Shown: positions 26,300-35,519 of the stretch, piece by piece
Position numbering within the stretch: position 1 is the first letter of the stretch
Layout of the letters: each line of letters starts with the position of its first letter
DNA from: Desulfococcus sp. 4484_241
Lineage (GTDB): Bacteria > Desulfobacterota > Desulfobacteria > Desulfobacterales > Desulfosudaceae
NCBI GenBank assembly: GCA_002085115.1
Contig: MZGQ01000007.1
Location: 1 to 58,343 of the forward strand
Direction of reading: 5' to 3'
DNA length: 58,343 bases
Notes under the pieces: generated by a model
Seen by the model: only the letters and a program-made list of their open reading frames with translations
Told to the model about the DNA's origin: nothing
Databases searched by the model: none
Position numbers and translations under genes: made by a program

Positions 26300-26328
26300 T
26301 GGTCTATCCTTTCATTGCTTTGAGCGTA

Positions 26329-26480
26329 TTACTCGGCAAAGACAGCAGCAGGCAGGTTCTTGGCAAACAGGCGGTTGGAAAAACTCAGCGTTATGTAACA
26401 TCCTGGACAATTAACCGCAATATCGGAGACACCGGCCTGTGAAACCTCCCTGTATTTCCTTATAGAGAATAAAGTATGTC
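26329..26480 (-). pseudogene. CCG-domain (heterodisulfide-reductase-like) C-terminal remnant
   Basis: On the minus strand an open stretch ending at a TAA (26329-26331) reads LFSIRKYREVSQAGVSDIAV, then NCPGCYITLSFSNRLF, the second half of a CCG (cysteine-rich) domain as in HdrB or GlpC-type proteins. The first half of the motif, with the CC-G-x-G, is not present and there is no start. It lies directly in front of metV on the same strand, the usual neighbourhood of Hdr-like subunits. Treated as a broken 3' end. Confidence 0.5.
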
Positions 26481-26793
26481 TGGCGTGTGGAATCGTTTTT
26501 TAAAACATGTTTGTCAGGGCTGCAGCGACAAAAAGTCCGTCACGGGATATAAATTTGATTAACTGGTTAATTATCTTACATGCCGCATTATGTCAACAAC
26601 TTTTTATACTGATGTGACCTTTCCGGACAATAATCCCCACATCGTTTATTTTTTTTAATTTATTTGGCATCAAAGCCTGTCATTGAAGGTTTTTCGGGAC
26701 AATGTGCCGTTATTTGCCGGGAATTTATGAACCGGAAATGGACACGCAAGGCATGGTTTTTCTGAAGGCACATACTTGTGGTATAGATATATT
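26481..26793. other. AT-rich intergenic region with a short palindrome
   Basis: No gene is visible. ATTAACTGGTTAAT (26558-26571) is a perfect 6-2-6 inverted repeat and could be a regulator site for the ABC membrane-protein gene that follows. A long T-rich run occurs near 26645-26665. Confidence 0.35.
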
Positions 26794-28494
26794 ATGGACA
26801 TGATTCGTGTTGTAAAGACGCTCCTTGCACCAAGAGTGCTGTCGTTCAGGAACAGGATTGTCTATTCCGGCAGGACACGCTTGGTCCTGTTTGGCGGTAT
26901 CGGTATTGTCCTGTGGGGCAGTGTTTTTGCAGGATCGTTTCGCGTATTACTCTATTTCCGGTCGATCGAGGAACTTGGAGACATACTGGCCCATAAGCTG
27001 CTTGCCATGATTTTTGTGGTGATTCTCTCGCTTCTTGCTTTCAGCAGCATAATCATATTTTTGTCGAAACTTTACCTTTCACGCGATCTTGACCTTGTCC
27101 ATTCGCTTCCGGTCGCGGCCAGGCACCTGTTTTGCGCAAGGTGGATAGAGGGAACCGTGGACAGTTCATGGATGGTCGTGGTTTTTGTTCTTCCGGTTTT
27201 TATCTCATATGGTCTTGTTTACGGCACAGGCCCGTTGTTTTACGCAGCATCCCTCCTTTTTCTGTTTATGCTTTGCGTGACGGCATCGGCCGTCAGCGCC
27301 ATAGGCGTTGCGCTGGTGGTTAACCTGGTTTCGGCGTCCAGGCTTAGGACCGTTTTCATGTTTCTGGGGCTTGCCCTTTTCATCCTGCTTTACATCGCCT
27401 TCAGAATGGCCAGGCCGGAACGGCTGGTCAACCCTGAGATGTTTGCAACCACCCTGGCCTATCTTAAATCCCTCAACACACCTGCATCGCCCTGGCTTCC
27501 AAGCACGTGGGCCTATGAGGGCGTTGCCTCGGTCATTGACGGTGATATAAAACGTTTTTGGCTTGACCTGTTGATCTGCGGCTCCTGCGCCGGCGGACTT
27601 GTTGCATTCATGCTTATAGTGGCCGAAGCCGTTTACTTCAAGGGGTTTTCCAAGTCAGCGGCAGGCCGTACCGGTTCAGTTGTCCGAGGCGCCCAGAACC
27701 CGTTGGGCGGGATTATCGACCGGGCGATTCCAAGGTTCATGCCGCCCCATGTGCGGGCATTTCTGATAAAGGAGATAAAAACCTTTATCCGTGACCAGTC
27801 GCAGTGGTCGCAGCTGTTTCTCATAGCCGCACTGGTAGTTATCTATCTTTATAACTTCAAGGTATTGCCGCTTGAAAAAGCCCCGATACCGACTGTTTAT
27901 CTTCAGAACCTGTTTTCTTTTTTAAACATGGGGCTTGCCGCCTTTGTCCTTGCAGCGGTCACCGCCAGGTTCGCCTTTCCGGCAGTCAGTATGGAAAAGT
28001 GGGCCTTCTGGATAATAAGGTGTGCGCCCGTGTCCCTCAGATCGTTTCTGCTTATCAAATATTTTGTCTACTGCGTGCCGCTTTTTTTCCTGACTCTTGT
28101 ACTGATTGTGGTTTCCAACATTTTTCTTCATGTCAGCGATTTTATGATGGTGGTTTCGGTGGCCACTGTTGCCATGATGGCGCCTGTGATAGTCGCAATG
28201 GGGGTGGGAATTGGCGCGGTTTACCCCGACTTTTCATCAGAGAACCCGGCCCAGGCTGTCAGCAGCTTCGGGGGGGTGGTGTTCATGGCTACAAGCGCTG
28301 TCTATGTTATTGCTGTAATCATGCTGGAAGCAGGCCCGGTTTACCGGTTTTTCATGGCAAACCTGCGCGGCCGTTCGCCTGGCGTTGAGGATTGGATTTG
28401 GGCAGTGGCCTCGTTTTTGGTTGTTCTTGCCATTTCGGTGTTTGCTGCTGTTTTCCCTCTCAGGCTGGGGGAGAAAAGGCTTGCCGATATTTAG
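26794..28494 (+). CDS. ABC-2-like exporter membrane protein
   Basis: From the ATG at 26794 the product has 566 residues and about twelve hydrophobic segments, among them LVLFGGIGIVLWGSVFAGSF, LLAMIFVVILSLLAFSSIII and LFLFMLCVTASAVSAIGVAL. It fits the putative ABC exporter permease family (PF16949). A cytosolic-type segment SRDLDLVHSLPV, conserved in these permeases, follows the second helix. The C-terminal half holds PVSLRSFLLIKYFVY and further helices. The matching ATPase gene is not adjacent here. The upstream frame adds six residues from 26776, but the later ATG gives a more usual N-terminus. Substrate unknown. Confidence 0.7.
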   Translation: MDMIRVVKTLLAPRVLSFRNRIVYSGRTRLVLFGGIGIVLWGSVFAGSFRVLLYFRSIEELGDILAHKLLAMIFVVILSLLAFSSIIIFLSKLYLSRDLDLVHSLPVAARHLFCARWIEGTVDSSWMVVVFVLPVFISYGLVYGTGPLFYAASLLFLFMLCVTASAVSAIGVALVVNLVSASRLRTVFMFLGLALFILLYIAFRMARPERLVNPEMFATTLAYLKSLNTPASPWLPSTWAYEGVASVIDGDIKRFWLDLLICGSCAGGLVAFMLIVAEAVYFKGFSKSAAGRTGSVVRGAQNPLGGIIDRAIPRFMPPHVRAFLIKEIKTFIRDQSQWSQLFLIAALVVIYLYNFKVLPLEKAPIPTVYLQNLFSFLNMGLAAFVLAAVTARFAFPAVSMEKWAFWIIRCAPVSLRSFLLIKYFVYCVPLFFLTLVLIVVSNIFLHVSDFMMVVSVATVAMMAPVIVAMGVGIGAVYPDFSSENPAQAVSSFGGVVFMATSAVYVIAVIMLEAGPVYRFFMANLRGRSPGVEDWIWAVASFLVVLAISVFAAVFPLRLGEKRLADI

Positions 28495-28526
28495 TTGTCT
28501 GCACGTCAAAACAAGGGCGCAGATTG

Positions 28527-29084
28527 TCAGGCGGGACGCTTTTTTATCTCTGTGCCGTATGTGTCTATAAATATTTCAAGCTGCAGCTTTTGCATCGGCA
28601 AAAGCTTGCCAAATGCTATGCATATAGTTCGCACATCCTTTCCGCCCGGCAGCTCGGCTGTTTTTAGCTCGTTTACTATTTTAAACGGGACCCTGTCCAC
28701 AATCACTCCCTCACCCGGGAAAACTATGGACAGGTGCTTTGCCTTTTCAAGGAGCTTGTCGTTTTTTTCGACATGGTGCATCGCAAGACCTTTCATGCCT
28801 ATATCTTTTACCGGCCCCAACTTGACATAGGCAGGTTTTTTGCCTGGTAAAAATGAGGGCTTTTGAGCCATGACGATGGCGCCATCAACCGTAAAACGTT
28901 TCCAGTTCCGTCGTTCATTGACAAGTTTCGGGGAGATGAGAAATTTTTGTTTATCAACCTGGCTCCTGGTATCTGGTCCGGTTTCTGGGCCGCTCCTGAT
29001 TTTGACCGGCTGTAATTTTTCCATGGGAATGCCTATACCAGGTGAATCGTTCCCGGTCTTGCGTAAAAACGGTTTTCCCGCCAT
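28527..29084 (-). CDS. PilZ-domain protein (possible c-di-GMP receptor)
   Basis: The 185-residue product has a disordered N-terminal 55 residues, then a PilZ-like barrel: ERRNWKRFTVDGAIVMA supplies the RxxxR type c-di-GMP motif (R-x-x-W-K-R, about residues 57-63) and VKDIGMKGLAMHHV stands in place of the D/N-x-S-x-x-G motif, with Gly instead of Ser. The rest is beta-rich (HLSIVFPGEGVIVDRVPFKI). Binding of c-di-GMP is likely but weakened by that substitution. It converges with the ABC exporter gene, 32 bp apart. Confidence 0.7.
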   Translation of the reverse strand: MAGKPFLRKTGNDSPGIGIPMEKLQPVKIRSGPETGPDTRSQVDKQKFLISPKLVNERRNWKRFTVDGAIVMAQKPSFLPGKKPAYVKLGPVKDIGMKGLAMHHVEKNDKLLEKAKHLSIVFPGEGVIVDRVPFKIVNELKTAELPGGKDVRTICIAFGKLLPMQKLQLEIFIDTYGTEIKKRPA

Positions 29085-29293
29085 TTTAAATCCCCTGCCT
29101 GTTTGTGCTATAAATCAGCATGTTGCAACAGAAAGGTACTTCCGGTGGAAATGATGTGTGTCGCTGTGTGCCTGCTCTGAAAACTTTTCTCCCCGGACCT
29201 CCCAAGGCCTTCTTGTTGCCCTTCCTTTCGATAATAGTGCTGTGGTAAAAAAACAACAACAAATTTAAAAACACAAAAACCTTGCACCCGGCA

Positions 29294-29386
29294 TGGCGGA
29301 GAGAGAGGGATTCGAACCCTCGGTGGAGGTTTCCCCCCACACTCGCTTAGCAGGCGAGCGCCTTCAGCCGGCTCGGCCATCTCTCC
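29294..29386 (-). tRNA. tRNA-Ser (GCT)
   Basis: A 93-nt minus-strand cloverleaf with long variable arm: acceptor GGAGAGA / TCTCTCC, discriminator G and encoded CCA; anticodon loop in CGCCTGCTAAGCG with anticodon GCT; T loop GGGTTCGAATCCC. It follows tRNA-Ser(TGA) after a 9-nt gap, so both are probably processed from one transcript. Confidence 0.95.
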
Positions 29387-29395
29387 GCAGCAGCC

Positions 29396-29481
29396 TGGCG
29401 GAGGAGGTAGGATTCGAACCCACGGAGCTTTCGCTCAACGGTTTTCAAGACCGCCGCCTTCAACCACTCGGCCACTCCTCC
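29396..29481 (-). tRNA. tRNA-Ser (TGA)
   Basis: An 86-nt minus-strand cloverleaf: acceptor GGAGGAG / CTCCTCC, discriminator G, encoded CCA; anticodon stem-loop CGGTCTTGAAAACCG with anticodon TGA; a variable arm GAGCGAAAGCTC; T loop GGGTTCGAATCC. First gene of the tandem tRNA-Ser pair. Confidence 0.95.
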
Positions 29482-29900
29482 CTGTTAATCCGGATATACA
29501 GGTCAATCCGGGTAAACATAGGTCTAATATCTTACCCCTGCTTTTCCGTCAACATTTTTTTGTTGTACTTTCAGAGTGGTTGTTGTAGGTTTTCACGGTA
29601 TATTTTTGTTTTCATACGCGGGTTCGGGGCCATCCGTCCGGTTTGGATGCTGGTGCCAGGTGGCTTTCAACCGGGCAAAAAAACCGGCTTTGCTGAAATA
29701 TCCGGAGTTGACCATTGGTTCTGTTTTTTTTGGGTTTTTCAGGCGGCCATGTACCGGCTGTTTTTAAAGGATATCTTTATAAAATTCAAGTGTGCTTAAG
29801 GGTATTTGGGAGTTTATGGCAAAACGGACAAAACAGATGAACGCCCGTTTGTTTTTGAAGCATAATACCCTGTAAATTAAATAGGACAGGAGGTTTGCGA
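29482..29900. other. Intergenic region before beta-oxidation operon
   Basis: I find no domain-bearing frame and no strong terminator. It must contain the promoters of the tRNA-Ser pair (minus) and the fadN/thiolase operon (plus). AGGAGGT at 29889-29895 is the ribosome site of the latter. Confidence 0.4.
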
Positions 29901-32306
29901 ATGAAAAGAAAGATCAGGAAAGCGGCGGTGATCGGGTCTGGTGTCATGGGCGGAGGGATTGCGGCGCTTTTGGCAAGCGCAGGAGTCAAAACCCTGCTTC
30001 TTGACATCGTCCCGTTTGACCTGAGCGAGGAGGAGAAAAAGGATCCTGCGGCGAGAAACAGGATCGTCCAGTTTGGTCTTGACACCATCAAGATGTCAAG
30101 GCCGGCGGCATTGATGCATCCGTCCGATGTAAATCTTATCTCCATAGGCAACCTTGAAGACGATTTTGACAAGCTTGCAGAATGTGACTGGATCGTCGAG
30201 GTGGTTGTGGAAAATCTGAACGTCAAGCGTGATCTGTTCAAGAAAATCGAGCCGGTCAGGAAGCCCGGTTGCATAGTTTCTTCGAACACATCCGGCATCC
30301 CCCTGAAGGCGATGTCAGAGGGCCTTGGCAAGGATTTCCGTCAGCATTTTCTCGGCACCCATTTTTTCAACCCTGTGCGTTACATGCACCTTCTTGAGAT
30401 AATAAGGGGAGAGGACACTCTCGACGAGGTGCTGGAGTTCATGGCCCGTTTCGGAGAGAAACGGCTGGGCAAGGGAATAGTGTGGGCCAAGGACACGCCG
30501 AACTTTATAGGAAACCGTATAGGCGTGCAGGGCATTGTAAAGGCTATGCAGCTCATGGTTGAAATGGGGCTGACCATACCCGAGGCGGACGCCCTGTTCG
30601 GGCCGTTGATGGGGCGGCCCAAGACCGCCATGTTTAAAACCACAGATCTTGTCGGCCTGGACACAATGTGCCACGTGGCCAAGAACAGCTACGACCTTGT
30701 GACAAACGACGAGGCAAGGGATGACTTTATCGTACCCGAGTTCGTCAACAGGATGGTTGAAAAGAAGCTGCTGGGCAAGAAGGTCAAGGCCGGTTTTTAC
30801 AAGACCGAGATGAGCCCGGAGGGCAAGCTGGTACGAAAGGTTATCAACCCGGAGACGCTTGAATATGAACAGTACGGTCCGGTCGGTTTCCCATGCATGG
30901 AAGAGGCAAAGAAATGCAAGACCCTTCCGGAGAAGATGAAAGCGATCCTGTATGGCAATGACAAGGGATCGGAGTATGCCTGGAAGGTCGTTGCAAGCGG
31001 CCTTATATACGCCGCCAACAGGATTCCTGAGATTGCAGATACCATAGTTGAGATCGATAACGCCATGAAATGGGGTTACAACTTTGAGATGGGCCCCTTT
31101 GAGACATGGGACGCCATAGGCGTTGAGGAGTCTGTTGCCAGGATGGAAAAGGATGGTATGACAGTTCCGGAAAAGGTGAAGAAGATGATTGCCGGAGGCA
31201 ACAGCACCTTTTACAAGGTTGAGCAGGGCCAGGTCCACTACTACGATTTCGGGTCTGAATCGTATAAACAGGTTGAGGCCAGCAGGGACGCCATATCGCT
31301 TCCCGTTATCAAGGGAACAGGCGGCGAGGTTAAGAGTTGCGCCTCGGCATCACTGGTTGATATCGGGGACGGGGTGTTCTGCTGCGAATTCCATACAAAG
31401 ATGAACGCCCTTAACAGCGAGCTTATAGCCTTTATGCACGAGGCCATGGATTATGTTGACGAAAACGGTGTCGGCCTTGTCATAGGAAATCAGGCCGGGG
31501 GCATGCCGGGAGCGTTTTCCGCCGGCGCCGACCTCAAAGAGATACTTGCGGCCATTGGGCAGAATGCTTTTGATGATATTGACCGAATGATAGATTCTCT
31601 TCAGAGCGCAGTGCAGCGTGAACGTTATTCTCCGTTTCCTGTCGTTGCCGCGCCTTACGGCATGACGCTTGGGGGCGGCTGCGAGGTGTGCCTCGGTGCT
31701 GACAGGATAGTGGCCCACGCGGAACTTTACATGGGCCTGGTAGAGATAGGTGTGGGCGTGCTTCCGGCTGGTACGGGATGCATGAACCTGTGGAAGAAGA
31801 TGACAAGCGGTATCCCGGAATCGGTCGGGGATGCTGATCTTGGCAAGTTTTTTATCCCGACCTTCATGGCCATAGCAACTGCAAAGGTTTCCACCTCGGC
31901 TGCAGAGGCAAGGGCCAACGGTTTTCTCGGCCCCAGGGACAGGATAGTCTTTAACAGGGACAACCTCATCGGTGAGGCGAAAAAAGAGGTTTTACGGATG
32001 GTTGACGATGGCTATGCGCCGCCTCCCGAAAAGCCCCTCAAGGTTCTCGGCGAGGCTGCCAGGGGCATGGTTAATGCCGAAATATTCAACATGAAAAGCG
32101 GTGGGTATGTAAGCGATTATGATGCCTATCTTGCCAGGCGGATAGCTTATGTCATTAGCGGCGGAGACGTCAGGATCAACAGCACGGTGGATGAGCAGAC
32201 CATTTTGAACCTGGAAAGGGAAGCTTTTATAGAGTTTCTCAAACAGGAAAAGACCGTGGCAAGGATTGAGCACATGCTTAAAACAGGAAAACCGCTTAGG
32301 AATTAA
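29901..32306 (+). CDS. 3-hydroxyacyl-CoA dehydrogenase / enoyl-CoA hydratase fusion (FadN-like)
   Basis: The 801-residue bifunctional beta-oxidation enzyme has the dehydrogenase first. The Rossmann motif VIGSGVMGGGIAALLASAG lies at residues 10-28, SSNTSGIPL and HFLGTHFFNPVRYMHLLEII with the catalytic His near 150, and the HCDH C-terminal domains follow. The C-terminal crotonase domain (about residues 480-740) has SAGADLKEI for the oxyanion hole and AYGMTLGGGCEVCLGAD and GLVEIGVGVLP with the two catalytic Glu. This order is that of FadN-type proteins, the reverse of FadB. The start is the ATG at 29901 after AGGAGG. The thiolase follows 13 nt later. Confidence 0.93.
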   Translation: MKRKIRKAAVIGSGVMGGGIAALLASAGVKTLLLDIVPFDLSEEEKKDPAARNRIVQFGLDTIKMSRPAALMHPSDVNLISIGNLEDDFDKLAECDWIVEVVVENLNVKRDLFKKIEPVRKPGCIVSSNTSGIPLKAMSEGLGKDFRQHFLGTHFFNPVRYMHLLEIIRGEDTLDEVLEFMARFGEKRLGKGIVWAKDTPNFIGNRIGVQGIVKAMQLMVEMGLTIPEADALFGPLMGRPKTAMFKTTDLVGLDTMCHVAKNSYDLVTNDEARDDFIVPEFVNRMVEKKLLGKKVKAGFYKTEMSPEGKLVRKVINPETLEYEQYGPVGFPCMEEAKKCKTLPEKMKAILYGNDKGSEYAWKVVASGLIYAANRIPEIADTIVEIDNAMKWGYNFEMGPFETWDAIGVEESVARMEKDGMTVPEKVKKMIAGGNSTFYKVEQGQVHYYDFGSESYKQVEASRDAISLPVIKGTGGEVKSCASASLVDIGDGVFCCEFHTKMNALNSELIAFMHEAMDYVDENGVGLVIGNQAGGMPGAFSAGADLKEILAAIGQNAFDDIDRMIDSLQSAVQRERYSPFPVVAAPYGMTLGGGCEVCLGADRIVAHAELYMGLVEIGVGVLPAGTGCMNLWKKMTSGIPESVGDADLGKFFIPTFMAIATAKVSTSAAEARANGFLGPRDRIVFNRDNLIGEAKKEVLRMVDDGYAPPPEKPLKVLGEAARGMVNAEIFNMKSGGYVSDYDAYLARRIAYVISGGDVRINSTVDEQTILNLEREAFIEFLKQEKTVARIEHMLKTGKPLRN

Positions 32307-32319
32307 GGAGGATACACCC

Positions 32320-33504
32320 ATGAGAGACGCATATATTGTAACATCGGTCAGGACACCCGGGTGCAGGAGAAACAAGGGGGCGTTCAGGGATACAAGGCCT
32401 GAAGACCTTCTCTCCTTTATCCTTAACGCTGCGGTTGAAAAAACGCCCGGGCTGGAGAAAAAGGATGTAGACGATATGATGATAGGATGCTCCTTTCCGG
32501 AGGCGGAGCAGGGGATGAACATAGGCCGGATAGCGGGGCAGATGGCAGGGTTCCCGATAGAGGTTTCCGGTGCAACGGTAAACCGTTTCTGTTCGTCAGG
32601 CCTTGAGGCGATTGCCCTGGCATCGCTGCGGGTAATGTCCGGCTGGTCTGATGTAACCATCGGCGGGGGCGTTGAATCAATGACATACGTGCCCATGGGC
32701 GGAAACCTGCCCAGGCCTCATCCGGAGTGGACCGATGAGCACCCCGATCTGTATACATCTATGGGGATAACCGCTGAAAATGTGGCAAACCGTTACGGGA
32801 TCTCAAGGGAGCAGCAGGATGAGTTCGCCTATAATTCGCAGATGAAGGCTGCAAAGGCAAAGGCGGAGAAACTGTTTACCGAGATCGTACCGACACCGGC
32901 AGTAAGGTTTGTAAAACAGGAGAACGGCACCTACAAGAAAGAGACGTTTATCCAGGATTTCGATGACGGTATACGTGAATCCACCACCATGGAAGGGCTT
33001 GCCAGGCTGCGCCCAGTGTTTGCTGCAAACGGTTCAGTCACCGCCGGCAATTCATCCCAGACAACCGATGGAGCCGCGGCTACCATAATAATGAGCGAGG
33101 ATAAGGTAAAGGAGCTTGGCCTGAAACCGATAGCAAAGCTTAAATTTTACACAACTGTCGGGTGCCGGCCTGACGAGATGGGAGTTGGCCCGCGATATGC
33201 CATACCCAAGCTGCTGGACAAGGCCGGGTTTACGATAGATGATATCGGCCTTTGGGAGATCAACGAGGCGTTTGCATCGCAGGCCCTTTACTGCATCAGG
33301 GAGCTTGGACTTGAAAAATATATGGACAGGATCAACATCCATGGTGGCGCCATAGCGCTTGGCCATCCGCTTGGATGTACCGGGGCAAAACTCTGCGCCA
33401 CGCTTCTTGCCAACATGCAGGCCAGGGGAGTAAAGTACGGGGTGGAGTCCATGTGCATCGGAGGCGGCATGGGAGCAGCCGGGTTGTTTGAGCTTTGCGA
33501 ATAA
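32320..33504 (+). CDS. Acetyl-CoA acyltransferase (thiolase, FadA/FadI type)
   Basis: The 394-residue thiolase has the canonical nucleophile motif ATVNRFCSSGLEAIA (about residue 90), GGGVESMTYVPMGG, NEAFASQALYCIREL, GHPLGCTGAKL and the C-terminal CIGGGMGAAGLFE. It cleaves 3-ketoacyl-CoA with free CoA and forms an operon with the upstream FadN-like enzyme. AAGGAGG precedes the ATG at 32320; upstream in-frame sequence overlaps the preceding gene and is not needed. It differs clearly from the thiolase at 7761, which has Pro beside the catalytic Cys, so the two probably serve different substrates. Confidence 0.94.
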   Translation: MRDAYIVTSVRTPGCRRNKGAFRDTRPEDLLSFILNAAVEKTPGLEKKDVDDMMIGCSFPEAEQGMNIGRIAGQMAGFPIEVSGATVNRFCSSGLEAIALASLRVMSGWSDVTIGGGVESMTYVPMGGNLPRPHPEWTDEHPDLYTSMGITAENVANRYGISREQQDEFAYNSQMKAAKAKAEKLFTEIVPTPAVRFVKQENGTYKKETFIQDFDDGIRESTTMEGLARLRPVFAANGSVTAGNSSQTTDGAAATIIMSEDKVKELGLKPIAKLKFYTTVGCRPDEMGVGPRYAIPKLLDKAGFTIDDIGLWEINEAFASQALYCIRELGLEKYMDRINIHGGAIALGHPLGCTGAKLCATLLANMQARGVKYGVESMCIGGGMGAAGLFELCE

Positions 33505-33541
33505 TTTTCGGTGCCTTGTTTTACTTTATGCTGTTTTGGAT

Positions 33542-33578
33542 TCCCGGCGTCTTTAAATAAAAGGCGCCGGGATTTTTT
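33542..33578 (+). terminator. Rho-independent terminator after thiolase gene
   Basis: Arms TCCCGGCGTC (33542-33551) and GGCGCCGGGA (33563-33572) pair with one mismatch over an A/T-rich loop and are followed by six Ts. Confidence 0.85.
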
Positions 33579-33608
33579 AAGAAAAACTGTCTGTCCGCGG
33601 AGGGACTT

Positions 33609-34388
33609 GTGAAGATAAACGATATTCTTTTTGAACTGTTCAGAAAGAGGGCAGAGTCTGTTTTGGTTGATCACCTGTGCGTGGGCCTCGGGTACACTGC
33701 TGTTGCCACATCGGACGGCGGCATAGGAATTGCCTATACCTGGCTTGACAAAAAGAAAAGCTGCTGTGTGTGGGCAAGGTATGAGAATCCTGAAGGGGCG
33801 CCGGCCATAGGCATGCTGGAACAGATCAGGGGCATCAATCCACTTGGCCGCACTGTTGCACTTGCCGTCATAAATGCCCTTAACCACCGGGCGGCGCGCG
33901 ATATCCCGGAGGATGATGGCAACGAGGCACTGGCAGACCGGCTTTGTATCGGTAAGGGAACCAGGGTCGCCATGGTCGGGGCCTTCGCCCCGTTGCTGGG
34001 GCCTTTAAGGAAACGCGGAGCAGCTATTGAGGTGGTAGATATCGGAAAAGGAGTGGGAGACAGGGACCGGTTTCGTGACAGGCTTGGCGGATGGGCCGAT
34101 GTGCTTATCATGACTTCCACCACGCTTATCAACAACACAACCGAGGAGATTTTGGAATATGTCGGCCCAAACGTCAGGACCGTTCTTCTGGGCCCCAGCA
34201 CTCCGCTTGTAAAAGAGCCGTTTTCCCATCTCCCGGTCCACCTCCTTGCCGGAACCGTCCTGCTTGATCGGGATGCCGTGCTGCGTTCGGTGCGCCATGG
34301 GGCGGGTACGCCGGTCATACAGAAGTTCGGCAGAAAGGTTGTTCTTGAAATGGAAAAGAGACAGGCAGGAATTTTAAAGACTGAGTGA
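33609..34388 (+). CDS. DUF4213/DUF364 domain protein
   Basis: The 259-residue product has the two-domain layout of the DUF4213 (N) and DUF364 (C, PF04016) family. LCVGLGYTAVATSDGGIGIAY and NPLGRTVALAVINALNHR belong to the N-terminal part. KGTRVAMVGAFAPLLGPLRK, DVLIMTSTTLINNTTEEIL and VLLGPSTPLVKEPF form a Rossmann-like second part. The family has been proposed to bind or chelate metals or act in redox cofactor biology, and members are frequent near molybdenum- or radical-enzyme genes; no function is proven. The start is GTG at 33609. The 3' end overlaps the convergent MerR gene by 15 bp. Confidence 0.78.
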   Translation: MKINDILFELFRKRAESVLVDHLCVGLGYTAVATSDGGIGIAYTWLDKKKSCCVWARYENPEGAPAIGMLEQIRGINPLGRTVALAVINALNHRAARDIPEDDGNEALADRLCIGKGTRVAMVGAFAPLLGPLRKRGAAIEVVDIGKGVGDRDRFRDRLGGWADVLIMTSTTLINNTTEEILEYVGPNVRTVLLGPSTPLVKEPFSHLPVHLLAGTVLLDRDAVLRSVRHGAGTPVIQKFGRKVVLEMEKRQAGILKTE

Positions 34389-35117
34389 CTCTTTGATTTT
34401 CTTGTTTATCAGCCTTTTGTGCAGAAGCGGCGCCAGGCGGTGAAACAGGTCTAAAGATTTGGCTGCGAAATTGTCTATCTCTTCTTTTGACAGGGTGCCG
34501 TTTTTAAGGCTGTTCATGAATATGGCAAACTCCTTGTTCACAAGGGCTCCCAGTGTCCGGAAGTGTGTTATGAAGAACTCTGTTGAGAATCCCTTCTCAG
34601 CGGTAAGATGGCTGCGGAGCTGGCCAAGCAGCATTGCGACCTGTATGTTCTCCCTGTCGAAATTCCCGTTTTTGTCTTTTACCAGGAAGCCCTCTTTTTC
34701 GGCTGCCTCGAAATCTTCCATGGAAAGGCCGGTTGCCTTCATCAGCTCCGATTTTGTCATGCTTTCAGGCATCGGGGATGGTTCCGCCGGCCAGGGTGCG
34801 TCCTTGCCGACCAGCTTGTCGATTATCTCCTGTGTCATGTAGGGCGCTCTGTCGTATCCTGCCTCCCTTATCGCCTGTTTTATTACATTGAGAGGAAGAA
34901 AGTATTCCTTCTGGAGTTTTTTGATCAGGTTTATCAGGCTTATGTAACGCTCGTCATAGTAAGCCATGTTTTTGTGGGTTTTGACGGGTTTGGGCAACAG
35001 CCCCTGGGTGATATAGTACCGGATGGTGGCGCTGTTTACGCCTGTTTCCTCGGACAGCTCCTTCATCTTCATCATTTTTGGAGCCGACCGGGATTTTGTT
35101 TTTTTCTTTTTTTGCAT
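34374..35117 (-). CDS. MerR-family transcriptional regulator (paralogue 1)
   Basis: The 247-residue product starts with a Lys-rich tail, then a MerR winged-helix domain (about residues 16-85): MKMKELSEETGVNSATIRYY, ITQGLLPKPVKTHKNMAYYD and the second helix pair YISLINLIKKLQKEYFLPLN. The C-terminal 150 residues are helical and contain no Cys-rich metal site, unlike classical MerR sensors; they may bind an organic effector. It is a paralogue of the product of 36899-37681, with a shared layout including the MTKSELMKATGLSMEDFEAA segment (a second small HTH-like unit). The pair brackets moaA and tatA at the head of the molybdoenzyme locus, hence it is a candidate regulator of it. Confidence 0.8.
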   Translation of the reverse strand: MQKKKKTKSRSAPKMMKMKELSEETGVNSATIRYYITQGLLPKPVKTHKNMAYYDERYISLINLIKKLQKEYFLPLNVIKQAIREAGYDRAPYMTQEIIDKLVGKDAPWPAEPSPMPESMTKSELMKATGLSMEDFEAAEKEGFLVKDKNGNFDRENIQVAMLLGQLRSHLTAEKGFSTEFFITHFRTLGALVNKEFAIFMNSLKNGTLSKEEIDNFAAKSLDLFHRLAPLLHKRLINKKIKESLSL

Positions 35118-35472
35118 AATGGCAACGTGTTTTAAATAACCGGCCAGACAAAGGCGTTAAACCTCTCGGAGCACCTTTCCCTGTTTACCGGGTTTTAAAC
35201 GGCAGTGGCTTTTAAAAATTTTATTATAAACCACTTTCAGGCTGCCCTGCTTGACGGGCAGGTAAAACTTGATTTTAATGCGCACCGTAATGGTGGTAAA
35301 GTGAAAACAGCTCCTTTCCACTTTTTACTTTACCTTATCGGGTTTATTCTGGTGTGTCAACTGTTTTGTATGATGTTTTCAAATTAAATAGATCTTATTT
35401 TTTAATGGGTTACAGCCCAGAAGCAGTAGACAATACCGCATCTTGGCTATAAATGTTTCATTATAAAAAGGC
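35118..35472. other. AT-rich intergenic region
   Basis: The stretch between the MerR gene and the moaA promoter is AT-rich with several TTTTAAA motifs but shows no gene, terminator or clear repeat. The MerR gene's own promoter should be here, reading leftwards. Confidence 0.35.
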
Positions 35473-35519
35473 TTGACAAGCCGGTTGCCGTAAATTAAAA
35501 GTAAAAAGTCGGACTTTTT
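35473..35519 (+). promoter_or_regulatory. moaA promoter with palindromic operator
   Basis: TTGACA (35473-35478), a 17-nt spacer and TAAAAG (35496-35501) form a sigma-70-like promoter with a weak -10. Directly after it lies AAAAAGTCGGACTTTTT (35503-35519), a perfect 8-1-8 palindrome that would cover the transcription start. Related elements occur at 38373-38389 and 38500-38530, at the other promoters of the locus. Confidence 0.55.

Noticed and set aside
30315-31238. A 307-codon open frame on the minus strand
   Set aside because: Lies wholly antisense to the FadN-like gene, which has complete motifs. High third-position GC makes such shadows common here.
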